Assembly: GCF_037126465.1 (NCBI RefSeq)
Contig: NC_088202.1
Span: 106,113,962 to 106,177,961, forward strand
DNA: 64,000 nucleotides
Source of the DNA: Ornithodoros turicata
Taxonomy: Eukaryota; Arthropoda; Arachnida; Ixodida; Argasidae
Direction: 5' to 3'
In this document: piece after piece, positions 11,467 through 22,116 of the stretch
Layout: every line of letters begins with the position of its first letter
How positions within the stretch are numbered: position 1 is the stretch's first letter
Program-made: the position numbers and the translations under genes
Notes under the pieces: generated by a model
Told to the model about the DNA's origin: nothing
What the model saw: the letters and a program-made list of their open reading frames with translations, nothing else
The model's database searches: none

Positions 11467-14400
11467 GAGTTACAATATTATCATAAGTAAAGATAATAAA
11501 ATGTGGAATAATCAAGTACAGATACTTACCATCATCCGAGAGCAACTTGCGAAATAAACCTGCTTAACGCTAGATCAGTTTAGATTACAACAACACGATG
11601 CACGCTCCAGATACACTTACAAATACACATGAGAACGCCGGCCAGCCAGAGCACAATATTATCATAAGTAGAGATAATAAAATGTGCAAGAATCAAGTAC
11701 CAAACACTTACCATCATCCGAGGGCAACCTGCGAAATAAACCTGCTTAACGCTCGATCAGTACATATTACAACCGCACGATACGCACACGAAATGCACTT
11801 ACAAATACAGATGAGAACGCCAGCAAGCCAGAGCACAATATTATCATAACTGGAGATAATAAAATGTGGAAGAATCAAGTACCAAACAATTACCATCATT
11901 CGAGAGCAACCTGCGAAATAAACTTGCTTAACGCTCGATAAGTACATATTACAACCACACGATGCACACACGAGGTACACTTACAAATACACACGAGAAC
12001 GCCAGCCAGCCAGAGCAGAATATTATCATAAGTAGAGATAATAAACTGTGGAAGAATCAAGTACCAAACACTTATCATCATCCGAGAGCATCCTGCGAAA
12101 TAAACCTGCTTAACGCTCGATAAGTACATATTACAACCACACGATGCACACATGAGGTACACTTACAAATACACACGAGAACGCCAGCAAGCCAGAGCAC
12201 AATATTATCATAACTGGAGATAATAAAATGTGCAAGAATCAAGTACCAAACACTTACCATCATCCGAGGGCAACCTGCGAAATAAACCTGCTTAACGCTC
12301 GATCAGTACATATTACAACCGCACGATACGCACACGAAATGCACTTACAAATACAGATGAGAACGCCAGCAAGCCAGAGCACAATATTATCATAACTGGA
12401 GATAATAAAATGTGGAAGAATCAAGTACCAAACAATTACCATCATTCGAGAGCAACCTGCGAAATAAACTTGCTTAACGCTCGATAAGTACATATTACAA
12501 CCACACGATGCACACACGAGGTACACTTACAAATACACACGAGAACGCCAGCCAGCCAGAGCAGAATATTATCATAAGTAGAGATAATAAACTGTGGAAG
12601 AATCAAGTACCAAACACTTATCATCATCCGAGAGCATCCTGCGAAATAAACCTGCTTAACGCTCGATAAGTACATATTACAACCACACGATGCACACACG
12701 AGGTACACTTACAAATACACACGAGAACGCCAGCCAGCCAGAGCAGAATATTATCATAAGTAGAGATAATAAACTGTGGAAGAATCAAGTACCAAACACT
12801 TATCATCATCCGAGAGCATCCTGCGAAATAAACCTGCTTAACGCTCGATAAGTACATATTACAACCACACGATGCACACACGAGGTACACTTACAAATAC
12901 ACACGAGAACGCCAGCCAGCCAGAGCAGAATATTATCATAAGTAGAGATAATAAACTGTGGAAGAATCAAGTACCAAACACTTATCATCATCCGAGAGCA
13001 TCCTGCGAAATAAACCTGCTTAACGCTCGATAAGTACATATTACAACCACACGATGCACACATGAGGTACACTTACAAATACACACGAGAACGCCAGCAA
13101 GCCAGAGCACAATATTATCATAACTGGAGATAATAAAATGTGCAAAAATCAAGTACCAAACACTTACCATCATCCGAGGGCAACCTGCGAAATAAACCTG
13201 CTTAACGCTCGATCAGTACATATTACAACCGCACGATACGCACACGAAATGCACTTACAAATACAGATGAGAACGCCACTAAGCCAGAGCACAATATTAT
13301 CATAACTGGAGATAATAAAATGTGGAAGAATCAAGTACCAAACAATTACCATCATCCGAGGGCAACCTGCGAAATAAACCTGCTTAACGCTCGATCAGTA
13401 CATATTACAACCGCACGATACGCACACGAAATGCACTTACAAATACAGATGAGAACGCCACTAAGCCAGAGCACAATATTATCATAACTGGAGATAATAA
13501 AATGTGCAAGAATCAAGTACCAAACACTTACCATCATCCGAGGGCAACCTGCGAAATAAACCTGCTTAACGCTCGATCAGTACATATTACAACCGCACGA
13601 TACGCACACGAAATGCACTTACAAATACAGATGAGAACGCCACTAAGCCAGAGCACAATATTATCATAACTGGAGATAATAAAATGTGGAAGAATCAAGT
13701 ACCAAACAATTACCATCATTCGAGAGCAACCTGCGAAATAAACTTGCTTAACGCTCGATAAGTACATATTACAACCACACGATGCACACACGAGGTACAC
13801 TTACAAATACACACGAGAACGCCAGCCAGCCAGAGCAGAATATTATCATAAGTAGAGATAATAAACTGTGGAAGAATCAAGTACCAAACACTTATCATCA
13901 TCCGAGAGCATCCTGCGAAATAAACCTGCTTAACGCTCGATAAGTACATATTACAACCACACGATGCACACATGAGGTACACTTACAAATACACACGAGA
14001 ACGCCAGCCAGCCAGAGCAGAATATTATCATAAGTAGAGATAATAAAATGTGGAGGAATCAAGTACCAAACAATTACCAATATTCGAGAGCAACCTGCGA
14101 ATTAAACCTGCTTAACGCTCGATCGCTACATATTATAGCCACACGATGCCCACACGAGATACACTTACAAATACATATGAGAACGCCAGCCAGCCAGAGC
14201 AGAATATTATCATAAGTAGAGATAATAAAATGTGGAAGAATCAAGTACCAAACAATTACCATCATCTGAGAGCAACCTGCGAAATAAACCTGTTTAACGC
14301 TCGACCAGTACATATTGCAACCACGCGATGCACACACGAGATACACTTACAAATATACATGAGAACGCCAGCCAGCCAGAGCACAATATTATCATAAGTA

Positions 14401-14842
14401 GAGATAATAAATTGTGGAAGAATCAAGTACCAAACACTTACCATCATCCGAGAGCAACCTGCGAATTAAACCTGCTTAACGCTCGATCACTACATATTAT
14501 AGCCACACGATGCGCACACGAGATACACTTACAAATACACATGAGAACGCCAGCCAGCCAGAGCAGAATATTATCATAAGTAGAGATAATAAAATGTGGA
14601 AGAATCAAGTACCAAACACTTACGATCATCCGAGAGCAACCTGCGAAATAAACCTGCTTAACGCTCGATAAGTACATATTACAACCACACGATGCACACA
14701 TGAGGTACACTTACAAATACACATGAGAACGCCAGCTAGCCAGAGCAGAATATTATCAAAAGTAGAGATAATAAAGTGTGGAAGAATCAAGTACCAAACA
14801 CTTTCAAATCATCGGAGAGCATACTGCGAAATAAACCTGCTT
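11467..14842 (-). repeat. 182-bp tandem satellite array, about 18.5 monomers
   Basis: A 182-bp unit recurs head to tail from about 11467 to 14842; landmark words such as AATATTATCATAA and GCTTAACGCTCGAT return every 182 bases. Each unit holds a short dyad, TATTATC and GATAATA nine bases apart. Three classes can be told apart. A has GAGGGCAACC and GCACGATACGC. B has CATCATTCGAG and AAACTTGC. C has GAGAGCATCC. Their order from 11711 is A-B-C, A-B-C-C-C, A-A-A-B-C, then four less regular units. Short minus-strand frames of 60-90 codons recur in each unit, but 182 is not a multiple of three and these are periodic artefacts. Monomer length is near the nucleosome repeat and typical of centromeric or heterochromatic satellites; that role is inference only. 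Confidence 0.97.
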
Positions 14843-15396
14843 GAATTGCAAATAATTTAGAAATGAGGAACAAGAACAAAAATCCTTCACGGTTTATCGG
14901 TGCTTCGCCTGTCGTTGCCTCAATTTAGGTAGTGAGCCTCTGACGTAACGGGCGGTAACCGATAAAGGCGGTTTCTTTTAGAACTAGTGTAGGCACACTT
15001 TGGTTTTATTGCTGCTCCAAAGTGGCTGTGAGCAGTATATTTTGTGTTTGGTTGTTCATATTTCTCTAAGTAGCTCGTCTCCTGCACCATTCATGTCACA
15101 AATCTCCCTCAAATGATTGATGTAATCATTTATCGATGTCGCAATGGCAGTGAGAAAGAATAATATTTTTATTATCATTCCTCCTGCCGATATGGCATCC
15201 ATAAGTGTCATAAAAAGTATATGGAACGCCACCATGTTATATTTCTGTTTGTACAGCGTCTGCACGAGCCTCTACACTACTTTTAAAAAACTCAACTCTA
15301 ACAACATCTGAAGAAAGTGCCTAGGTCTAACACACACACACACACACAAGGTGTTCAAAAGCAGCGGGGTGTACCAGCGGGGCCCACGTCGTCGTC

Positions 15397-15428
<32 letters not shown>

Positions 15429-15453
15429 CTATATAATAGTAATCCCCTCTTTC
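14843..15453. other. Interval with simple repeats, no clear gene
   Basis: Microsatellites lie here: AC repeats at about 15331-15350, then CT and ATCT repeats at about 15398-15434. A 69-codon minus-strand frame at 15056-15265 contains a hydrophobic stretch that could span a membrane, but it has no family match and no convincing splice context. I do not call it a gene. Confidence 0.6.
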
Positions 15454-15773
15454 CTCTACAGCAGGGGTGTCGAAGTGGCGGCCCCCGTGGCTCCCGAGCA
15501 AAAAAAAATATACATAAAAAAAACAAAAAAAAACATGATTGATATTAGCAGTATACATTCCTACCAAAATTTCTTAGCAAAGCCCACATGGCTGATTTGT
15601 AATATTGGTGCCTGCAATGCCACCAGAAACCAACCGGTTCAGTCGCAGGCTTCGTGATACCCCGAGAAAGTGATTCCAGCAAAGAATCTTTGAGTGCAGG
15701 ACGCTTGAAAGGGAGCCGTTTTGGCTCGCCGTTTATCCACAGTTGTTGACAGCGCTCCTGGCGAGTAACGACC

Positions 15774-16560
15774 GGCCCCGGTGGCTCAGTCGGTAGCGTG
15801 TTCGCCTTCTGATCCCGAGATTGCGGGTTCGAACCCGTCCGAGGACTCCAGCAACTTAGTGGCAGGGTACAAGTTGCTTACGTGCGCCATCTTCCGCGAG
15901 GGACCTTAAATACGGGGTGCCGTATGGTGAGCTTTCATCGCACGTTAAGGCGGACTCACTTCTTAAAAAAGCCAATGGATATCTTTTGTTTGTAGGGTTC
16001 TCGTAAAACTAGCAAATTTTCTACACGAAACAGGTACAGGCGTGTTCCCCTCAAGTTTTTCTAGGGAATGACATATTTTTGAAGGCCTGACGTGATCCAC
16101 TGCTTTTTGGCGAATTAAAGTTTGTCAAATTTTCAATACATGGGAGTCTATGGGAGATGCAACAAAATCGCTTCGCTCGGCACACCCGCACGCGATATTT
16201 GGGCCAAAATGATGTCATTTCCTACAGTAACGGTCGTGGAATTGATTCCAATCAACAAATTCGACGAGGTTACTGCAATTTTCCAGATCCCAACGAATGA
16301 AAATAATGGCTTTGCCGTTTGCTAGCATGTTGTGCACGCTGGCGCCGATTAGATTACTTCCTTACAGCGCGAGAGAAAAGCAAAGCGAAGAAAACAATTT
16401 TGCGACCGTGCAGCCAACTCTCTTCGGAAGCGAAAGTTAACTAGACCGCATGAGTCCGTCTTAAAGAACCCTCAGGTGGGCAAAAGCAATCCACAGATCG
16501 ACCGCTGTGGCGATCTCAGTTGTCTCGCGACGTAAACCCCCAATTATAATATCGTAAATT
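15774..16560 (+). repeat. tRNA-derived SINE split by a later insertion
   Basis: The head is well preserved: A box TGGCTCAGTCGG at 15782-15793 and B box GGTTCGAACCC at 15826-15836. The SINE body runs to the TTAA at 15945-15948, is interrupted, and resumes at the second TTAA (16461) with AGAACCCTCAGGTGG. It ends with CTCGCGACGTAAACCCCCAA by about 16550. Joining the two halves gives the same layout as the full copy at 11035-11320. It is probably no longer transposable. Confidence 0.8.
15945..16464. mobile_element. TTAA-flanked non-autonomous DNA transposon inside a SINE
   Basis: The element is 15949-16460 (512 bp), flanked by TTAA on both sides. The ends are GGCGGACTCAC and, inverted, GACGGACTCAT. 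The interrupted SINE reads continuously when the element and one TTAA are removed, which fixes the boundaries. A TTAA target duplication fits the piggyBac superfamily, though the ends do not start with the usual CCC. No transposase is encoded. Confidence 0.75.
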
Positions 16561-16823
16561 ATGACTATAACGAATGGAACTAATTGACCTGCCCCCAGAT
16601 GGTCAAAATTATCCGCAGTCCTACTCTGCGGCACGTGCAGCATGTCGCCACACCAATAGGCTGACTCACCTTACGTGTAAATCTACTCCCAATTTGAATT
16701 GTTGATTGACCTGCAGTGCCATGCACCGATAAGAGCAAGTTCGCTGAAATTGGCGCGGCTTCTTTTTATTCTTACCTTGGACGCGGACAAACCTGACCAT
16801 GTTCGGTACAACATACGTCTAAT

Positions 16824-17007
16824 AACAATAGCGAGTTTTAGTATATCGTACGCAGTCACCTTTGCGTACGCAAGGAATAGCGTTGGCGGTTCTGCGCACG
16901 CGCAAGACACAAGTAGAGCTTTGCGCATTGCGCAGAACCACAACGCTAACCCCCTTACGTACGCAAAGGCGACAGCGTGCGTTATACCAAACTCACTATT
17001 AATTCGT
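16824..17007. mobile_element. Fold-back MITE
   Basis: Two arms of about 80 bp are inverted copies: the left reads AATAGCGAGTTTTAGTATAT and the right, inverted, AATAGTGAGTTTGGTATAAC. They continue through GCGTACGCAAGG, TAGCGTTG and GGTTCTGCGCA. Only about 18 bp of loop separates them, near 16907-16925. It lies within the hAT element at 15462-17852 and codes for nothing. Confidence 0.75.
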
Positions 17008-17389
17008 GGCTTTACGTCGCGGGACAACTGTGTCAGCATACGTCTGCGAGCAGGCGTTTTCTGTGATGAACCTGAATAAGTCAAAGTTACGCTCACAACT
17101 AACAAACGAACACCTCAATTGCGAAATCACTTTCACACGATGTTGAGGCAATAGTTAAAAACTAGAGGTGCCAGGTTTCCTCATAACACAGCAAATAAAA
17201 AGGACTGCTGACCGTATGATTGAGAAACGCTAGGTAACCCAAATCTATACGTTATCTGCCGTTTTGAGCTCTGGTTGTGTTATGTATACGTCTATCGTCG
17301 TGTATACCATTACATCTATCATCCGTCGACTTCGTTTGAACGTCGCATTCACCCCGTACTTTCACCACAAGTTGGTTATAGTAACACAA

Positions 17390-17745
17390 TGCTATGCCCT
17401 TGCTGTAATACTTGTCAAGTATTCTCAAGCACATTCTCATCGACTGTCAGAAGTATTTCACTGAGCGAGGCGTCCTCCAGCGCCAACTTGAAGCCACTGG
17501 GACACCCTGACTTGCCCTTCCTCAACTGCTTGGGCCTTCGGTCAATCCTGTGCATCAGCTACGAGATCTTCAAGCCCTCATCTCCTTCTTAGCAGCAACA
17601 GGGCTCCTGCGTGAACTCTGAACATTCATCTTCATCATCACTCACCATCTCCTCCCCCTCAAGCAATGGGATAGGGTGCTGCCTCAGCGGCGAAGCATCC
17701 CACTACATCGTCATTACTTATTTTTTGTTGTTGTTGTTGTTGTGG
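17390..17745 (+). mobile_element. 5'-truncated LINE 3' end
   Basis: In shifting frames, conceptual translation gives a C-terminal LINE pattern: an EHILIDC-like block, LQRQLEATGTP, LPQLLGPSVNPVH and LQALISFLAATGLL. It ends at a stop near 17620. The 3' UTR follows and finishes in a TTG repeat at about 17726-17743, the likely 3' tail. The piece is a dead-on-arrival insertion in the hAT element. Confidence 0.65.
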
Positions 17746-18013
17746 TGTCATGTATATCAGAAACAGGCTACCCCAGAGCCGTGGTATGCGACCCGCGTAG
17801 TTCCTCCATGGCTCAATGCGACCCGCGGACACGAATGAGTTCGGCACTTCTGCTCTACAGACTTATTTCGTGTTCTAAACTTCCTTAAACAAAAGATGAT
17901 TTTGTGAAACGAAGGTTCATCTTGTCGAAATCCTGCGACAAATTTAACTAACTTTCTGCGACTGCACATTTCCTAGCCTTCGTGATAAATCAGCAAACTT
18001 CAGCAGAAGCAGT

Positions 18014-18143
18014 TGTAGCGTGAAGTAAAGGACACCCAGCCACGTTGCAGTTCAGAACGTCAATGCTTTATTGATCGCCACGAGCTCCCCCACCTCGTCA
18101 ACGTCGTCTTCCTTTTCCCCCTAGTAGCGGAGCTAACACTACA
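18014..18143 (-). repeat. 3' LTR of the gypsy element (intact)
   Basis: On the minus strand the LTR has TG...CA ends and contains GATCAATAAAGC, a polyadenylation signal. It matches the three pieces of the other LTR at 22077-22116, 25645-25670 and 26441-26513, with a few differences. Confidence 0.9.
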
Positions 18144-18180
18144 ACTTTCTTTCTCATCTTTTTTTTTTTTTTTTCAAACC
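18144..18180 (-). promoter_or_regulatory. Polypurine tract
   Basis: Immediately upstream of the 3' LTR on the minus strand lies a purine run: a long A stretch, then GATGAGAAAGAAAG. This is where plus-strand DNA synthesis is primed in LTR elements. Confidence 0.7.
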
Positions 18181-18214
18181 TCAAACAACCAGTGAAATGC
18201 AAAATGAAAACAGC

Positions 18215-21120
18215 CTATACTGGGTAACCGTATCTGTCTGGAGGCTTGGATACCCTTCCATATCGAGATGTTGTCAGGGACGGTTTTCCGTAGGCCTGGA
18301 CATCTACCCTCGGGCCAGGATCCTTATCTTTGGACCGTTGATCGACCTCACCTTCCAAATCTTCTCTGGCAGTCCCCACAGGAATCGGTGTTTCGGGAAC
18401 CTCAATGTCCAGCGTAGAATCTTGTTGTGGGAGCCCTGTTTTTTCTGTTCTGTTTCTTCTGTTTCTTCTTTTCGTAGGTGTCTTGGTCTTTCCACCCATA
18501 GTGCTGCTGTTGAGGAAGAAGTGGTACCCTGCTCCTCAAGTGTCGTCCCATCAGAAGCTGTGTTGGGCTTTCCCCGGAAGGTCCAGGTGTACTCCTGTAA
18601 TTGAGCAACGCGAGATAGGGGTCGTCGGACATTTGAATCAGGCGTTTGACAGTCCTGACAGTCCTTTCCGCGTGTCCATTGGATTATAGGAAATATGGAC
18701 TGGATGTGGTGTGCGTAAATCCATAATATCGTCCAAAGTTCCTGAATTCTTCACTTGCAAACTGAGGACCGTTGTCCGTTACTACTTCTCGGGGAATGCC
18801 GTGCCTTGCGAAGATGCTTTTTAAGCGTAAAATGACAGCTCGTGAAGACCAATCATTCGACAGAGGTAGCACTTCTGGGTATCTGGACCGATAATCCACT
18901 GCCAGGAGGTATTCGTTTCCCCCTAGGTGAAATAAAAAAACTCCGACCTTTTCCCATGGGAGGGGAGGCGTCTCCGTTGGGATCATGGGTTCTGACGGCT
19001 GAAGTCTGTACTCCTCGCAGACGGAACAGGCTCTAACAAGGTCCGCCAGCTCCTTGCTGATACCCGGCCACCAGATAGACTCCTGCGCTTTCTGTCTGCA
19101 TCTAACAATTCCTTGGTGGCTCTCGTGTATGCGACCCAGAATTTCTTCTCGCAGAGACATGGGAATTACAATACGTTGGCCGCACAGTAGGACGTCTTCA
19201 CACACTGAGAGTTTTGCCATTTGCTCGTAGTAAGGACGTAGTGCCTGGTTAATTCGCCCTTTGGGGGCCATCCCGTTTTGCAATACCCTCTTAGTGTGCT
19301 GCACACTTCATCTTTTTTCTGAACTTCCCGGATATGGTCTAGCAGTTTGTCGGAGTCCGGGATCGCCTCGATTCCTCCACGTACGAATGCCGAAACTTCA
19401 TCGGCAGTAAGGGATGACATGGTGTCCTTCAGCGGAGAACGCGAAAGAGCGTCGGCTATTGTCATGGACGCACCGGGTACATAGATGACGTTGTAATCGT
19501 ATCTCATTAGCCTCAGACGAAACCTCTGAATTCTCAGTGGTAGCTGATCCAGCTGCTGGAGACGGAGGAGGGAGACAAGCGGTTTGTGATCAGTTTCGAA
19601 GGTACAGCGCAGACCACAGATATATTCGTCAAACTTCTCCGCGGCCCAGGGTAAGGCTAAAGCCTCTTTCTCCATTTGAGAATAACGAATTTCGGCGCTG
19701 TTTAGTGATCGCAACGCGTACGACACTGGCTTACGTTCCCCAGGTTGCTGGAGTTGCAGTAGCACGGCACCAACCCCGTAGGATGAGGCATCTGCTGACA
19801 GTATCGTCGGGAGATCAGGGTTGTACTTGGCCATACAAATTCCAGAAGAGACGGAGGCCTTTAGACTTTGAAAAGCATCCTGTTGGCCGTTTACTCAATA
19901 TCAGTCAACGTTCTTCACAAGAAGTTCGCGCAGAGGATAATGTTGACATGTTAGGGATGAACCTTCCAACATGGTTGAACATCCCTATAATACGACGCAA
20001 GTCCGAAACGTTTTGAGAAAGTTCCAGAGCTGTCAACGCCTCTACTCTTCTGGGGTCCGGGTAAATTCCGTGCTGGTCAATGAGAACTCCCAAGAACGAA
20101 ATCTTCTCCACAAAGAATTTGCATTTCTCGAGATTCAGGGTGACTGACATTATTGTCAGACAGGCGCTGTAAGACTGCATTTAGTCTCCGGTCGTGTTCT
20201 TCTCTGTTGTCTCCATAAATAAGGATGTCATTCATTAAATTCAGGACTCCTGGTAAGTCGTCAAGCACTGCGCAATTTTCCTTTGAAAGACCTCTGGTGC
20301 TGAAGTGATCCCGAAGGGAAGGCGTTGGAAACAATAACGTCCGAACGGCGTTATGAAAGTTGTGAGCTCTTGACTCTTTTCTGAGAGCATAACCTGATAA
20401 AACCCGGAGTTAGCATCCAGCTTCGTGACGAACCTGGCGGGGCCAATGCTGCCCAAGACCTCTTCTACGGTTGGCAAGATCAACCTTTCTCGCTTAACGC
20501 ATTCGTTGAGCTTCGTCAAATCAACACAGATCCTGATTTTCCCCGATGGCTTCTTCACAAGAACGATTGGTGCACACCAATCTGTCGGAGTGTGTATTTT
20601 CCGTATAACACCTTGTTTCTCCATATTGTCGAGCTCTGTCTTAACCGAAGTGCGCATGGCGAAAGGAACGTGACGTGGCGCGGCTATGGCAAACGGCGTG
20701 CAGTTTTCCTGTAATCGAATGACGTATTCCCTGGGAATTTTGCCTAGACTTCGGAACAGCTCCGGAAACTTCGAGTAGGCCAGTGATCTTCTCCGACTTC
20801 CACTTCGTTCAAAAAACGAATGATCTCTAAGTCAAGTAATGCTGGCAACCCCAAGAGGGGCTTTCTTAGACCTTGCACGACATATACGATTTGGGACGTA
20901 GTCTTCTTTTTCCATTGGATTACTGCTCTGAACTTCCCAAGAACGTCGAGCGTAGTTCCACTTGGTCCTTTCAGCGTGTCTGGCGGTTCAAGAAGGTCTG
21001 GCAACCCTGGGAATCCAGACCCGACAACAGTGACATCAGCGCCAGAATCAATCTTTGCTAGCAGAGGAACGTCATTGACTCTGACCTTACTTCTCTGGTT
21101 ACGGGAGCTGGAGTCTGCAT
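18215..21120 (-). pseudogene. Gypsy pol remnant (protease, RT, RNase H, integrase)
   Basis: The protease keeps the aspartic motif KIDSGADVTVV near 21050. RT runs about 20657-19905: PIVLVKKPSGKIRICVDLTK, TKLDANSGFYQ and FGRYCFQRLPFG are clear. At the catalytic YxDD position it reads LMNDILIYG, so the first aspartate is an asparagine. RNase H starts DASSYGVGAVLLQ (near 19790). Integrase has an HESHQG...CSVCEEY zinc region, AVDYRSRYPEV and VTDNGPQFAS, then a frameshift near 18683; the C-terminal part follows at about 18632-18400. Shifts also occur near 21058, 20180 and 19905. The product would not be functional. Confidence 0.88.
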
Positions 21121-22058
21121 TGCTACCGTACCGAGGAAGAAATCATTCTTGGGCAGTGTGACGTCGGATACAAAATTTCTGCGATAGTCTCTGGGCCCCG
21201 GTTTTGCCCACTGTGGGAGGCTAGTATGGCACATTTTTGCAAAATGACCGACTCTGCCGCATTTCAAACATTCTTTGTTGCGTGCGGGACAGGGCCTTTG
21301 TGGGTGACGATATCCGCAGAGGGCGCATGGATGGCGTGAGTCAACGCCGCGGCGATCTCTCTTCTCCTGACGGCTAACAAGATCTGTTGCGAATTCTTCA
21401 GTAAGGGCTGGCTTTGAACATCTGCAGTCACAACCCACGGTGTCGGCAACCAGGTCTTTTTTTCCCAACTCGCTTTGCTGCTTTGCAACCGCTTCTTTTA
21501 GGCGGGCCTTCGTTACAGCTGATTGAAGGGTTAAAGAAGAATCGATTTGAAGCGACTGTGACAGCTTAGTATCTATTAGGCCAACAACGAACCTGTCTCG
21601 TATCATCCGTTCTTTCGTTAGGCCAAAGTCACATTTTTCTGCCAACTTGTGCAGCTCTACGAGGTATGCGTCTACGGCTTCGCCAACATTTTGCTGCCGT
21701 CGGCTAAGTTTGCAGTCTCGTAAACTGCAAGTTTGCAGTTTCGTGAATGAGTAAAATGCGCATTGAACTTTTCAAGCACAATCCCGTAAGTTTTTGTATC
21801 TTCCTCAGATAGGTTGAAGGTTCGTAAGATTTCACGCGCTCTTCTTCCCATGCAGTAAAGCAATGTCCTGACCTTAACTTCTCCTGGCTTATCTTGAGTT
21901 CCGGACGCATAGAGGTAGTCTTCAAACTCGTCCATCCAGGCAGGCCAGTCCGTGACGTCGAGAAAGTTGAACATGGCTGGTTGCCGAAGTCCGGCAATCG
22001 ATGAGATAGACGATGACGACATAAAGCTTGATTCCAGGGACACATTGTCTTCAAACGT
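21058..22058 (-). pseudogene. Gypsy gag remnant with CCHC knuckle
   Basis: The N-terminal part contains WPAWMDEFEDYLYASG and LLYCMGRRAREILRTF, the usual Ty3/gypsy gag capsid pattern. The downstream part has a nucleocapsid knuckle CLKCGRVGHFAKMC near 21270-21230, preceded by a cysteine-rich CALCGYRHPQRPC. The two parts are in different frames around 21650-21740, where a short direct repeat of GTTTGCAGT(T/C)TCGT suggests slippage. Gag would form the virus-like particle; this copy is broken. Confidence 0.8.
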
Positions 22059-22076
22059 ATCCCACCGCTGCCACCA
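22059..22076 (-). promoter_or_regulatory. Primer-binding site, tRNA-Leu
   Basis: Directly next to the 5' LTR, the minus strand reads TGGTGGCAGCGGTGGGAT. It is complementary to the CCA-bearing 3' end of an animal tRNA-Leu (ending CCCACCGCTGCCACCA). Confidence 0.8.
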
Positions 22077-22116
22077 TGTAGCGTGAAGTAAAGGACATCG
22101 AGCCACGTTGCAGTTC
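22077..22116 (-). repeat. 5' LTR piece 1
   Basis: It matches the first 40 bases of the intact LTR at 18014, then stops at a LINE tail. GCAGTT at 22110-22115 is repeated at 25645-25650 beyond the LINE as its target duplication. Confidence 0.88.

Larger units (their letters stand above)
15454..17860. mobile_element. hAT-family element with 8-bp target duplication CTCTACAG
   Basis: The element proper is 15462-17852. The left end is CAGGGGTGTCGAAGTGGCGG and the right end, inverted, is CAGAAGTGCCGAACTCATTC; both fit the CAGGGGTGTC consensus of many hAT ends. The flanks are identical 8-mers CTCTACAG at 15454-15461 and 17853-17860. GCGACCCGCG-type motifs near the right end are also typical. No transposase was recognised. 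Much of the interior is later insertions: a SINE with a nested TTAA element, a fold-back element and a LINE tail. About 1 kb of its own sequence remains. Confidence 0.85.

Noticed and set aside
11714..14710. A series of 60-90 codon minus-strand frames spaced 182 bases apart, resembling a gene family
   Set aside because: They are one satellite monomer read repeatedly. The period is not a multiple of three, so frames cannot join, and the translations follow the repeat classes.
11467..14842. CRISPR array
   Set aside because: The whole 182-bp unit repeats with no unique spacers, and the genome is eukaryotic.
15056..15265. 69-codon frame with a hydrophobic segment, possible chemoreceptor fragment
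   Set aside because: Too short, no diagnostic motif, begins at GTG rather than ATG, no exon signals.
15774..15850. A functional tRNA gene
   Set aside because: A and B boxes are good, but the acceptor and anticodon stems do not form properly and the sequence continues into a repeated SINE body.
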